Shown: positions 54,396-63,725, numbered from the stretch's first letter. The stretch: 64,000 bases of DNA from JBPRGG01 sp051418075 (GCA_051418075.1 JBPRGG010000052.1:87346-151345); one strand, 5' to 3'. Notes: a model not told the origin generated them from the sequence alone. Numbers and translations are program-made.

Positions 54396-55472
54396 TTAGA
54401 GTTTAGAGGTTTGATGAATAAGATAAAAGTCCGTAATAACCAGGGCGGCCATAGCCTCTACAATAGGAACTGCCCGGGGCACTACACAAGGGTCATGTCT
54501 CCCCTTGCCGGTAACCACCACTTGGTCTCCTTTTTCATTAAGGCTTTCCTGGTCCTTCATAATAGTGGCCACAGGTTTAAAAGCTACATTGAAATAGATG
54601 TCTTGTCCATTAGATATGCCACCCTGTATGCCGCCGGAGTGGTTGGTCTTGGTTTTAATAGCTCCTTCCTCCCTGATAAATTGGTCATTGTGTTCTGAAC
54701 CATGCAACTGGATTCCGGCAAAACCACTGCCATATTCAAATCCTTTAACAGCATTGATACTAAGCATGGCTTTACCCAACTGGGCATGCAGCTTGTCAAA
54801 AACCGGTTCTCCCAGTCCGGGAGGCACCCCTTTGGCAATTCCGGTGACTACACCTCCAATGGTGTCCCGGCTTTTTCTAACCTGGTCAATCAGATCAATC
54901 ATTTGCTGGGCCATTTGGGCATCAGGGCATCGAACCATGTTACTTTCAGTCATTTGAAGATCCAGTTCCTGGTAGGATTTTTCCAGCTTTAGCTGGCCTA
55001 CCTGGGAAACATAGGCTTGAACAGTAATTCCTTTTTGCAGCAGATATATTTTAGCAATTGCACCGGCAGCTACCCGAGCTGCAGTTTCTCTGGCTGAACT
55101 TCTTCCACCTCCCCGGTAGTCCCGGATGCCATATTTTTGCTGATAGGTAAAGTCTGCATGCGAAGGCCGGAATTTATCAGCAATATGCGAATAATCCTTG
55201 CTTTTGGCATCACTGTTCCAGATCAATAAAGATATAGGAGTACCGGTAGTTTTACCGGCAAAAATACCGGAGAGTATTTCTACCTGATCTGTTTCTTTTC
55301 GTTGGGTGGTTATCTTGGATTGTCCCGGCTTACGGCGGTTCATTTCCGATTGAATAAAATCCTGATCAATTTCCAGGCCAGCCGGACAACCATCAATGAC
55401 TACTCCAATGGCTCGCCCGTGTGATTCTCCGAAGGTAGTTATACGAAATTGTTGACCAAATGAATTGCCCAT
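54396..55472 (-). CDS. aroC: Chorismate synthase AroC
   Basis: A 358-residue FMN-dependent lyase that makes chorismate from EPSP, the branch point to aromatic amino acids. Visible motifs are ITTFGESHGRAIGVVIDGCP, the FRPSHADFTYQQKYGIRDYRGGGRSSARET region, GGVVTGIAKGVPPGLGEP and the C-terminal GRHDPCVVPRAVPIVEAM. The ATG overlaps the batD stop by one base, so the two genes are translationally coupled despite unrelated roles. Confidence 0.97.
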   Translation of the reverse strand: MGNSFGQQFRITTFGESHGRAIGVVIDGCPAGLEIDQDFIQSEMNRRKPGQSKITTQRKETDQVEILSGIFAGKTTGTPISLLIWNSDAKSKDYSHIADKFRPSHADFTYQQKYGIRDYRGGGRSSARETAARVAAGAIAKIYLLQKGITVQAYVSQVGQLKLEKSYQELDLQMTESNMVRCPDAQMAQQMIDLIDQVRKSRDTIGGVVTGIAKGVPPGLGEPVFDKLHAQLGKAMLSINAVKGFEYGSGFAGIQLHGSEHNDQFIREEGAIKTKTNHSGGIQGGISNGQDIYFNVAFKPVATIMKDQESLNEKGDQVVVTGKGRHDPCVVPRAVPIVEAMAALVITDFYLIHQTSKL

Positions 55473-56920
55473 TAAGTTTTAAATATGATTATGATTGTGA
55501 GCACTAACATAAGGAAAATTATAATGTTAGCAAAGAGCTTTAATCGCTGATCCCGGTTTCGATCCTCTAAAGTGTTGTTTTCCAGCTCAATGATATCATA
55601 AAATGTACCCATATCTGTGCTAGAGATGTACTGGTTTTTTTTGCTTTCGCCGGTCACTTTTACCTGAATAGAAGATCTGAGGGTATCGTATTTGGCTTTC
55701 TGGGGATTAAAATATATCCAATTTACATAATCTCCCAGATCATATGCACCTGGCTCATGTGGAATGGCGTAATAGGTAAAAGATTTGGATCCTGTAACCC
55801 TGTTACCAGCCCGGTTGATGTTCTGTCTTACATTGGGGGAATAAAACTCAAACACCTGGTTTTGAGGTATCAGGGGATTGGTAATGGCTGATATATTGCC
55901 TTCGCCAATTATATTAAAATTGTAGCTGAAGCTTTGACCAGTCTCCAGGTTTTTACTGCTAATATCTTCTTTCAGGCGATAATCTCCCACAGCTACCATA
56001 TCCCTCAAAGGGTGTGGAGGCAAAGCTTTCACTTTCACTGTTTTAGACTTGGAATGGTAGGTTTTGATCTCTTCCTTTCGGTTGCGACCAAAAAAGGAAG
56101 GGTTTTTAGCTACTTTATATTTTATCATATCAAAACCTACCGAGGGGAAACGAATGTTTTCCTGATTAAGCGGATAAAATGTAGCCTGATAGATCTTGTA
56201 TTGGATATATTGTTTGCCATTGATTTCAACCGGCTTTCCGTTAATATTTTCTATGTTAAAATTTTCCTCCCAGCTATTAGCTGGTTTGATCTTTTTCAGA
56301 ATCTCTGAAAGTTGCTTACCTGGTTCATGAAATTGCATAGGCGCCCGATTTCCCAGGTAAAAAGCCAGGGAAACTGTAAATCCTTCTCCTACATAAACTT
56401 CATTTTTATCGGTAGACAGGGCCAAAAACGCATCTTCCTCAATATCAATATATTCCTGCGGGCCCTGATTCCCTCTGCCGAAGAAATCTTCAAAAGGATC
56501 CATGTTGAAGGGGTCATTATTTCTGGCACGCTGCTGGGGAGGTCCTACATTGAGGGTTATGCCCTGTGATTTTATACTTTGTCCATTCACTTCCATGGTG
56601 AAAGGTTTCAGGATGTAAGATCCCTGTGAGGTAGGTGAATAATTTTGGGTAATACTATGAGATGAAGAAATTTTTCCATTAATAATGTTGGTGGAAGAGG
56701 ACGATGAGGTGCCCTGCTTCACCATTCCGGGAATTTCAGGAAAATCGTCATAGGATTTTAATCTATCATTTTGTACGGTAACTGTAATGGTAAATGCCTC
56801 ATTCAGAGCAATTTCATTTTTTCCTAATTCTATTTTTATTTCTTGAGAATAACTGTTATCTTTAAAAGAGAGCAGGAAAAATATTCCTAAGGCAAAAATT
56901 AGTAGATTTCTCTTGTGCAT
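55472..56920 (-). CDS. batD: BatD family membrane-anchored protein
   Basis: A 482-residue envelope protein with a signal peptide (NLLIFALGIFFLLSFKDNSYS), beta-sandwich repeats (KNEIALNEAFTITVTVQNDR, DKNEVYVGEGFTVSLAFY) and a C-terminal membrane helix (LFANIIIFLMLVLTIIIIF), which is the BatD layout. BatD is usually encoded in the Bat operon with MoxR-type ATPases and VWA proteins and was linked to oxygen tolerance in Bacteroides. No batA, batB, batC or batE lies here; instead aroC follows with a one-base overlap. An isolated paralogue is likely. Confidence 0.88.
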   Translation of the reverse strand: MHKRNLLIFALGIFFLLSFKDNSYSQEIKIELGKNEIALNEAFTITVTVQNDRLKSYDDFPEIPGMVKQGTSSSSSTNIINGKISSSHSITQNYSPTSQGSYILKPFTMEVNGQSIKSQGITLNVGPPQQRARNNDPFNMDPFEDFFGRGNQGPQEYIDIEEDAFLALSTDKNEVYVGEGFTVSLAFYLGNRAPMQFHEPGKQLSEILKKIKPANSWEENFNIENINGKPVEINGKQYIQYKIYQATFYPLNQENIRFPSVGFDMIKYKVAKNPSFFGRNRKEEIKTYHSKSKTVKVKALPPHPLRDMVAVGDYRLKEDISSKNLETGQSFSYNFNIIGEGNISAITNPLIPQNQVFEFYSPNVRQNINRAGNRVTGSKSFTYYAIPHEPGAYDLGDYVNWIYFNPQKAKYDTLRSSIQVKVTGESKKNQYISSTDMGTFYDIIELENNTLEDRNRDQRLKLFANIIIFLMLVLTIIIIFKT

Positions 56921-56997
56921 TTTAACATAAAATTTTTACATGAGTTATTTATATAAGGAAAACGAATTTACTAATTACTTATTTACAACTAATATTA

Positions 56998-57005
56998 CAA
57001 ATATA
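56998..57005 (-). promoter_or_regulatory. Putative -7 box of batD-aroC
   Basis: The minus strand reads tatatttg, an exact TAnnTTTG match 78 bases before the batD ATG. No -33 box was found at usual spacing. Confidence 0.35.
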
Positions 57006-57086
57006 TCGTAAATTGTTTATGTGATCTAATTTCCTGATTTTCATTTTTTTACACGTTCTTTATTTATTTAAAATTCTTAAATTGAT

Positions 57087-57278
57087 ATGCTAAGTTATGT
57101 GAAAACCATTCTTTCAAAAGTTAGTTTTGACAAAAAGCTTTTCGAAAAGGAATTATTGAAGGCTATAGCAATGTTAATTCCGGTTGAAATTGAAGAATTG
57201 AGGAGATGGTGTTTTGAAAAGTTTGGCAATGTTTACAATTCTATAATTGAACGCTGCTTTGTAGTAGCGGGATATTAA
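57087..57278 (+). CDS. Small conserved-looking helical protein
   Basis: A 63-residue basic-amphipathic protein, MLSYVKTILSKVSFDKKLFEK followed by a short hydrophobic helix (LLKAIAMLIPVEIEELRRW) and CFEKFGNVYNSIIERCF. No signal peptide. It has its own upstream space and an intrinsic terminator 14 bases after the stop, which supports a real, separately transcribed gene. I seem to recall similar small proteins in other Bacteroidota, but cannot name a family. Function unknown. Confidence 0.68.
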   Translation: MLSYVKTILSKVSFDKKLFEKELLKAIAMLIPVEIEELRRWCFEKFGNVYNSIIERCFVVAGY

Positions 57279-57291
57279 TACCCGAAAATTC

Positions 57292-57320
57292 AGCCCGTTC
57301 ATACTTGAGCGGGCTTTTTT
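57292..57320. terminator. Terminator after the 63-residue gene
   Basis: agcccg (57292-57297) and cgggct (57310-57315) form a 6-bp GC-rich stem around a 12-base loop, followed by a T-run. The right part overlaps the last codons of queG on the other strand. Confidence 0.8.
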
Positions 57321-58249
57321 AATTTAGCAAAAGCTATATTTCTTACCAAGCCCTTATATTTTGTCCTTTTCACAGCTGATTTTTTAAACAGTTGGTTAAA
57401 TACCGGTTCAGTAATTTCCTCCCATTGTTTTTTATTCATTTGGGCAAGATCCGGATGGGGCTGAAAAGCTGGTTCCTGGTGAGGCCTACTAAAACGGTTC
57501 CAGGGGCATACATTTTGACAAATATCACAACCAAAGATCCAGTTTTCCATTTTTCCTTTAAATTCAGGAGGTATTTGATCCTTTAATTCAATGGTAAGGT
57601 AGGAAATGCACTTGCTCCCATCTACTTGATAGGGGGCTGTGATGGCTTCGGTAGGGCATGCATCCAGGCATTTGGTGCAGGTGCCACAATAATCTTTTAC
57701 CGGACCGTCTGTTTCCAAAGGCAGATCTATGATCAATTCGGCCAGGAATAGGAATGACCCCTGGTTTTTGTTTAGCAAAAGGCTGTTTTTGCCGATCCAG
57801 CCTACTCCTGACCTTTTGGCCCAGGCCCTTTCCATGACCGGGGCTGAATCAACAAATGCACGGCCAGAAACATCCCCAATTTCCTGTCGCACGTATTGCA
57901 ATAATTCCTTAAGCTTCTTTTTTATGACAAAATGATAATCTGCCCCATAAGCATATTTTGAAATCTTGTAATGCATTTTATCTTCGAAGTCCTGCTGAGG
58001 ATAATAATTATAAAGCAGGCTGATCACAGATCTGGCCCCCGGAACCAATTTGGTGGGATCAAGCCTTTTTTCAAAATGATTGGCCATATATCCCATTTGG
58101 CCATGTTGGTTCTGGTTCAACCAATTTTCCAACCGGGGGGCTTCATCCTCCAGGTATGTCGCTTTTGCAATGCCACAGTACTGAAAACCCAATTGAGTTG
58201 CCTTTTGCTTAAATATTTTAGTATTCTCAACTATTCTGTTTTTTAACAT
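57299..58249 (-). CDS. queG: Epoxyqueuosine reductase QueG
   Basis: A 316-residue cobalamin-dependent reductase for the last step of queuosine tRNA modification. The N-terminal domain has FVDSAPVMERAWAKRSGVGWIGKN, with Asp134 as the likely proton donor. The ferredoxin-like section holds two 4Fe-4S motifs, CGTCTKCLDAC (Cys188, 191, 194, 198) and CDICQNVC (Cys241, 244, 248). I chose the ATG at 58249, preceded by an AGG; the frame is open to a TTG at 58303 inside ruvB, which would add 18 odd residues. It follows ruvB with a gap of 46 bases. Confidence 0.95.
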   Translation of the reverse strand: MLKNRIVENTKIFKQKATQLGFQYCGIAKATYLEDEAPRLENWLNQNQHGQMGYMANHFEKRLDPTKLVPGARSVISLLYNYYPQQDFEDKMHYKISKYAYGADYHFVIKKKLKELLQYVRQEIGDVSGRAFVDSAPVMERAWAKRSGVGWIGKNSLLLNKNQGSFLFLAELIIDLPLETDGPVKDYCGTCTKCLDACPTEAITAPYQVDGSKCISYLTIELKDQIPPEFKGKMENWIFGCDICQNVCPWNRFSRPHQEPAFQPHPDLAQMNKKQWEEITEPVFNQLFKKSAVKRTKYKGLVRNIAFAKLKKPAQV

Positions 58250-58295
58250 TACCTGGCTAAACGCAATTAAACATAAATTCGTATAGGTATGCTGA

Positions 58296-59324
58296 CTAAT
58301 CAAAAAGCCTGCCCTGAACTGGTGGAGGTACTTTATTAAGGTGCTTAAAAGCCATATCAGTGGCTACCCTTCCCCGCGATGTCCTTTTTAAATACCCTTC
58401 CTGTATCAGGAATGGCTCATATACTTCTTCAATGGTTTCTGCTTCTTCACCACATACGGTAGCGATATTATTAATGCCCACCGGACCTCCATTAAACTTA
58501 TCAATAATGGATGAAAGGATACGATTGTCCATTTCATCCAGGCCATGTTCATCTACATCCAGTGCGGTCAAGGCCATTTGGGCAATGCTTATGGTAATGA
58601 TCCCGTCGCCTTTTATCTGGGCAAAATCCCGCGTCCTCTTTAAAAGGTTATTGGCTATCCTGGGAGTACCCCGGCTGCGGCGGGCAATTTCAAATGAGGC
58701 ATCTTCCTCAACGGGTGTATTCAGTATGTCTGAAGATCTTTTAACAATGGTTTTTAACAATTCGGCGCTGTAATATTCCAGTCTGGCATTGATGCCAAAC
58801 CGGGCTCTGAGAGGGGATGTTAGTAATCCGGCCCGGGTAGTGGCCCCGATTAAAGTAAATGGATTCAGACTGATCTGAATAGATCGTGCATTGGGTCCGG
58901 AATCAAGCATAATGTCTATTCTGAAGTCTTCCATGGCAGAATATAAATATTCTTCCACCACGGGGTTCAGTCTGTGAATTTCGTCGATGAATAAAACATC
59001 ATTCTGTTCAAGATTGGTTAGTAAACCGGCCAGATCACCTGGCTTTTCTAAAACAGGACCAGAGGTTATTTTGATGCCTGCCTGAAGTTCATTGGCTATG
59101 ATATGAGATAAAGTGGTTTTGCCCAGACCTGGTGGTCCATGCAATAAAACATGGTCCAAAGCCTCCCCTCGTTTTTTAGCAGCCTGAACAAAGATCTTTA
59201 TATTCTCTACGATCTTATCCTGACCAGCAAAGTCGCTAAAATTTAATGGCCGCAAAGCCTTTTCAAATTCCTGCTCTTCCTGGTTGTGATGATCTCCGTC
59301 AGCCTTTAAATAATCCTCGCGCAT
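58296..59324 (-). CDS. ruvB: Holliday junction branch migration helicase RuvB
   Basis: A 342-residue AAA+ motor that, with RuvA, moves Holliday junctions. It has RPLNFSDFAGQDKIVENI, Walker A GPPGLGKT (63-70), Walker B LFIDEIHRLNPVVEEYLY, sensor ATTRAGLLTSPLRARFG and the C-terminal winged helix (EPFLIQEGYLKRTSRGRVAT). An acidic/basic extension of about 20 residues precedes the core. ruvA and ruvC are not in the window. It probably shares a transcript with queG. Confidence 0.97.
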   Translation of the reverse strand: MREDYLKADGDHHNQEEQEFEKALRPLNFSDFAGQDKIVENIKIFVQAAKKRGEALDHVLLHGPPGLGKTTLSHIIANELQAGIKITSGPVLEKPGDLAGLLTNLEQNDVLFIDEIHRLNPVVEEYLYSAMEDFRIDIMLDSGPNARSIQISLNPFTLIGATTRAGLLTSPLRARFGINARLEYYSAELLKTIVKRSSDILNTPVEEDASFEIARRSRGTPRIANNLLKRTRDFAQIKGDGIITISIAQMALTALDVDEHGLDEMDNRILSSIIDKFNGGPVGINNIATVCGEEAETIEEVYEPFLIQEGYLKRTSRGRVATDMAFKHLNKVPPPVQGRLFD

Positions 59325-59508
59325 TTTGTTTTTAACACTAAATTAATCAGATTCTGATTATTAATCCGGATAGGTATTGAAAAAATAAATATTTTGTGAT
59401 CGATCAGGCAAATAAAGTAAAAACGATCATGAAAATCTGGTATTTTGTCATTTTTGTTCATCTGTTTTTCATAAAATATACGTTAAACTTGCAGAAGAAT
59501 TCAAAATC

Positions 59509-60549
59509 ATGAACAGGCAAGCAATTAAGAGTTCCATATTTTCTTTGTTATTGTTGATCTTTCTGGTGGTGATCTGGACAGTTAGAAATGAAGGTGGTGA
59601 TGACATATACCAACCTGCCAACAGGATGACCCTTAATGGAGCTACAATGGGCACCACTTACTCCATTAAGTATCTTGATTGGGATAGGAACAATTTTAAA
59701 ACAGCCATTGATTCTTTGCTTATTTTGTTCAATCAGTCCGTATCCACTTATATACCGGATTCGGAGATTTCTTTTTTTAACCAGGGGGACACCCTTTTTT
59801 TCAAGCTTCCCTATTTTTTACCTATTCTGGAAACTAGCCGGGAAGTTTATCAAAGAACAGAGGGTGCTTTTGATCCTACTATCATGCCTTTGGTAAATGC
59901 CTGGGGTTTTGGGCCGGACCAGCAGGATTTGCCCGACAGTGTAAAAATTGATTCTTTGCGTTTGTTGGTGGGGCTGGATAAGGTTTTTTTTACTGAGGAA
60001 TATGTGACTAAAGCAGACCCAAATATGCAGTTGGATTTCAGTGCAGTGGCTAAAGGATATGGTGTGGATGTAGTGGCGGAATTTCTGGAAAGGCAGGGAA
60101 TTGAAAACTACATGGTGGAAATAGGAGGTGAGGTTCGTTGTAAAGGCAAAAATGAAACCGGGGGTTATTGGAAAATCGGCATAGATAATCCTATACCAAT
60201 GGAAAACGGGAAATGGTTGCAAGCTATTATCCAGGTAAAGAACCGATCTGTGGCAACATCAGGAAATTATCGTAATTTTTTTACCAAAGAAGGTAAAACC
60301 TATGGACATACCTTAGACCCTGCTACTGGTTATCCCATCCAAAGAGAAATTTTGAGTGCCTCGGTGCTGGCTGATCATTGTATTACGGCAGATGCCTTTG
60401 CTACTGCTTTTATGGTAATGGGGCTGGAACAGGCCCAACATATCCTGAAGGAAAACCCTGATCTGGATGCTTACCTGATCTATAAGGTAGATGAGGAAAA
60501 CCTGGATGTTTATGCTACCAGCGGCATGGACGAACTCTTGGTGGAATAA
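59509..60549 (+). CDS. apbE: FAD:protein FMN transferase ApbE
   Basis: A 346-residue exported enzyme that attaches FMN from FAD to threonine residues, for example in Rnf or NqrB/NqrC subunits. A single N-terminal hydrophobic helix (SIFSLLLLIFLVVIWTV) anchors it outside the cytoplasmic membrane. Family motifs are GATMGTTYSIKY, the long LDFSAVAKGYGVDVVAEFL, VEIGGEVRCKG, the TSGNYRNFF loop and HTLDPATGYP. No nqr or rnf genes are adjacent. Its targets may lie elsewhere. Confidence 0.93.
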   Translation: MNRQAIKSSIFSLLLLIFLVVIWTVRNEGGDDIYQPANRMTLNGATMGTTYSIKYLDWDRNNFKTAIDSLLILFNQSVSTYIPDSEISFFNQGDTLFFKLPYFLPILETSREVYQRTEGAFDPTIMPLVNAWGFGPDQQDLPDSVKIDSLRLLVGLDKVFFTEEYVTKADPNMQLDFSAVAKGYGVDVVAEFLERQGIENYMVEIGGEVRCKGKNETGGYWKIGIDNPIPMENGKWLQAIIQVKNRSVATSGNYRNFFTKEGKTYGHTLDPATGYPIQREILSASVLADHCITADAFATAFMVMGLEQAQHILKENPDLDAYLIYKVDEENLDVYATSGMDELLVE

Positions 60550-60600
60550 TATCAGCGCATTGGTTTGCAAAAAAATCAGCATTTAATTGAAAGATATCAA

Positions 60601-61524
60601 TCAGCACTGATGACAACTTCCTTTTTGTTGGTAAGGCTTGTATTCGGTATCCTTAAAGGTTTTTTCTACCTGAATGGTGGTATGATTGATCCCAAACTTT
60701 TCATCCAGTTTTTTTCTCAGATTAAACAGGAATTCATCTGTATTTCCTTCCGGCATAACCAGGTGTGCCGTGAGTGCATTATCGGTAGTACTCATGGCCC
60801 AAATATGGAGATCATGAACTTCTTGTACCCCTGATTGTTGCAGCAGGTATTCATATACCTCACTTAGATCAATATTTTTAGGAACCGCATCCAGGGCCAG
60901 ATTGATAGAATCTATGAATAAACTCCAGGTACCATACAAGATGATGGTAACTATAACAAAACTGATAATCGGATCTATCCAGTTATAACCGGTAATACGG
61001 ATTAACAAACCGGCCACTACTACACCCAGGGATACGCCAGCGTCAGCTGCCATGTGCAAAAAGGCTCCTTTGATGTTTAGATCTTCTTTTTGACCCTTCA
61101 CAAATAAGAGTGCCGTTATCCCGTTGATTACCACGCCTATACCTGCTACAATCATGATGGTTGTGCCAGCTACTTCCGGCTGCGCCTGTAATTTTTGGAT
61201 GGCGTCCCAACCAATGACAAATACGGCCCCGAACAGCAGTAATGAGTTGAGGATGGAAACCAGTATGGTGGTCCTTCTCAAGCCGTAAGTATATTTTCCC
61301 TGAGGTTTTCGGTTGGCCAGTTTAATAGCGGCCCAGGCAAATATTAAGCTTAAAACATCACTTGTGTTATGTCCTGCATCAGCCAAAAGGGCAGAGGAGT
61401 TAGCGGCTAAACCATAGATTACTTCAAGCGCCACAAAAATGATGTTGAGGGCTATACCCAAGGCAAATGCCTTATTCATGTTTTGTGGTTGAACTGATCC
61501 ATTATGATGGTGCTGGTGAGACAT
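60601..61524 (-). CDS. Cation diffusion facilitator metal exporter
   Basis: A 307-residue CDF transporter (ZitB/CzcD type) with six membrane segments, exporting Zn2+ or related divalent metals in exchange for protons. The metal-site residues are in LLADAGHNTSDVLSL (HxxxD in segment 2) and FLHMAADAGVSLGVV (HxxxD in segment 5). A histidine cluster (MSHQHHHNG) at the N-terminus and HQC at the C-terminus may hold metal. ATG 61524 is preferred over the frame opening at 61641, whose extra 39 residues look non-native. It is convergent with apbE. Confidence 0.92.
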   Translation of the reverse strand: MSHQHHHNGSVQPQNMNKAFALGIALNIIFVALEVIYGLAANSSALLADAGHNTSDVLSLIFAWAAIKLANRKPQGKYTYGLRRTTILVSILNSLLLFGAVFVIGWDAIQKLQAQPEVAGTTIMIVAGIGVVINGITALLFVKGQKEDLNIKGAFLHMAADAGVSLGVVVAGLLIRITGYNWIDPIISFVIVTIILYGTWSLFIDSINLALDAVPKNIDLSEVYEYLLQQSGVQEVHDLHIWAMSTTDNALTAHLVMPEGNTDEFLFNLRKKLDEKFGINHTTIQVEKTFKDTEYKPYQQKGSCHQC

Positions 61525-61782
61525 ATTGAAAACATTTGAAAAGATCAATTTCTTTTTTATAAACTGATCCCAGGTGTTACATGTTTCAGGATTAATCAGG
61601 TAGCTTCTATGACTTTGTTTGAAATTTGTACTGGAAAGCAAATTTTCACTTTTTCTGGACCAGACGGTAAAATTTCTTTGTTTTTATTCTTTGTGACAAC
61701 CACTATAGCCAAAATTTGCTGTTTTTTCTGATCTTTAAAGAAGAAAGATGTTTCTGTGTTATACCTAAAGTCGTAATTAAAC

Positions 61783-62811
61783 ATGAATATATCTAATTTT
61801 ATTATTTTACTGGGGCTTATTTCCTTTCAGGGGTGGAGCCAGTCAGACAAACACAGGGTATTTATATTTACGGATATCAATATAGATCAGGGTGATCCGG
61901 ATGACCGTCAGTCATTGGTTCATTTACTCTGGTATGCTAATGAACTGGAGATAGAGGGTATTGTTCCGGACCGTTGGAATGCTCAGGGATTGGAAGCCAG
62001 TCGGATGGTAGTAGCTGCCTATGCCCAGGATTATCAGCATTACAACTTCAAAGAACATGGATATCCTCATCCAGATCAGGTGAAGGATTTATTGGCTACT
62101 GATCAGGAGGATGCTATGAAACAGTTCATCCAGGTGGCTTCTAAATCTAACCAGAGGCCACTTTATGTACTGGTTTGGGGTAATATGAAAAACATCAAAG
62201 AAGCTTTGAACAGACATCCTCATTTGGCTGGAAACATCCGGTTGATCACCATTGGTACGGGGTTGAAATATGGTCCCCGGGATGAAATAGCCGGTAATGA
62301 TTGTACCACTCCCAACTGGAATGGGCCTGGTAGGAATGAAATTTACCATGATCCAAGATTTGATCAAATGTGGTGGCTTGAAATTAACTGGACCTATAAT
62401 GGAATGTTTTCTGAACCAGGTCCGGCCACAATGTTTCAGAAGTTATCCAACTATGGTGCTATGGGAGGACATATTAAATTTGTTACGAAGAATCATGATT
62501 GGGCTCAGTATTTCCGGGTAGGAGATACCCCTTCTGTACTGTACCTTATTGACCAGGGACATGATCCGGATGATCCTTGCCAAAGCAGCTGGGCCGGTAA
62601 ATTCAAAAAGCCCTTTCCTCAAACCAGATCTCATTACTTTACTGATGATAATGGTGAGGTGGAATGGAATTATCATGATCCTTGTAAGACCTGGAATAAT
62701 GTAAAAAAGATGTATGCCTATAATAAAAGTACATTGGAAAAGGAAAGGTCAGAGATGTATGTAGCCTTATTGAGGAAGTTAAACCAGGTGTATGACAGGT
62801 CTGAAAGGTAG
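61783..62811 (+). CDS. Exported DUF1593 / nucleoside-hydrolase-like protein
   Basis: A 342-residue protein with a signal peptide (ISNFIILLGLISFQGWSQ). The N-terminal FIFTDINIDQGDPDDRQSLVHLLWYA matches the metal-binding aspartates of the nucleoside hydrolase fold as seen in DUF1593 proteins, some of which were annotated as cellulose-binding. Later words are LYVLVWGNMKNIKEAL and RLITIGTG. It has the full N-terminal domain but no second sandwich domain. An extracytoplasmic role in nucleoside or sugar release is plausible, not shown. Confidence 0.82.
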   Translation: MNISNFIILLGLISFQGWSQSDKHRVFIFTDINIDQGDPDDRQSLVHLLWYANELEIEGIVPDRWNAQGLEASRMVVAAYAQDYQHYNFKEHGYPHPDQVKDLLATDQEDAMKQFIQVASKSNQRPLYVLVWGNMKNIKEALNRHPHLAGNIRLITIGTGLKYGPRDEIAGNDCTTPNWNGPGRNEIYHDPRFDQMWWLEINWTYNGMFSEPGPATMFQKLSNYGAMGGHIKFVTKNHDWAQYFRVGDTPSVLYLIDQGHDPDDPCQSSWAGKFKKPFPQTRSHYFTDDNGEVEWNYHDPCKTWNNVKKMYAYNKSTLEKERSEMYVALLRKLNQVYDRSER

Positions 62812-62885
62812 GGGCTAATGATGTTTTGGGGAAATGTAGTTGGTTTAAATATAGAAAAGGGGGTGGTTAATGGTATTATATATGT

Positions 62886-63305
62886 TCGGTACTTGATGGA
62901 TTCTGCTTTGGAATATACATTTTACCTTACTTCATCTTATGTCCTGGCCGGACGGGCGGTACTTTTTGCCTTGATGCAAAAAGTACCCAAAATAATCAAG
63001 ACAGAAAAAAAAGCCCGCACCTTTCGCGGCCTTTACGCTCAAGGCCATCTTAGCCTGGCACACCAGCCTACCTGCATTTTCTGTCGGGCCAGCGCTGCTT
63101 TTAATTTTCTAATAATCATAGCCCTCATGTAACTCATAGTTCAGACAAATTCAACGGCGGTCAGCGGTCGTTGTTTTGAAATTTATACATAGATCAAATA
63201 CATTAATCAGTGAATGTTCAGGCAAGTTCGTCATTTCGACACCAGGAGAAATCTGTTTGGGTTAAGGTAGATAGTTGCTATAAACAGATATGCTACGGAA
63301 TTATT
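62886..63305. repeat. Tandem structured repeat, unit 1
   Basis: First of three direct copies with a 420-423 base period. The array begins at ttcggtacttgatgga, and the DNA to the left is unrelated to the unit. The core contains a 12-bp stem, ggtactttttgc/gcaaaaagtacc (62958-62987), a 6-bp stem ggcctt/aaggcc (63028-63046) and outer gacagaaa/ttttctgtc pairing. The right half carries gtcatttcgac and ggagaaatct, words common in Bacteroidota intergenic repeats. Open frames across it are inconsistent between copies. Confidence 0.85.
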
Positions 63306-63725
63306 CAGTTGGTACTTGATGGATGCTGCTTTGGAATATACATTTTACCTTACTTCATCTTTTGTCCTGGCCGGACGGGCGGTACTTTTTGCCTTGATGC
63401 AAAAAGTACCCAAAAAAATCAAGACAGAAAAAGATGCCCACACCTTTCGCGGCCTTTACGCTCAAGGCCATCGTAGCCTGGCACACCGTCGCACCTGCAT
63501 TTTCTGTCGGGCCAGCGCTTTTTTTGATTTTCTATCAATGATATTCTTTCTATAAATCATAGTTCAGGCAAATTTAACGGCATCAGCGGTCGTTGTTTTG
63601 ATATTTATAAATAGATCAAATACATTACAGCGAATGTTCAGGTAAGTTCGTCATTTCGAACCCAGGAGAAATCTGTTTGAGTTAAGGTAGATAGTTGCTA
63701 TAAGCAGATATGCTACGGAATTACT
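63306..63725. repeat. Tandem structured repeat, unit 2
   Basis: Second copy, nearly identical to unit 1 in the core. The 12-bp stem is at 63381-63410, the 6-bp stem at 63451-63469, and the outer 9-bp pairing is gacagaaaa (63423-63431) with ttttctgtc (63500-63508). Differences from unit 1 are mostly single substitutions with few indels in the core. Confidence 0.88.

Noticed and set aside
57292..57320. A phage-like or integrase-related attachment site near xerC or elsewhere
   Set aside because: XerC here is the housekeeping type in a ribosomal-protein operon; no integrase, tRNA or att-like direct repeat was found.
62818..63555. Open frames of 79-104 residues across the tandem repeats (words such as LAGRAVLFALMQKVPK)
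   Set aside because: The frames lie over inverted repeats, differ between copies, have no sensible starts, and the decayed copy near 2.5 kb is open in a different frame. They are best read as chance frames in a non-coding repeat.
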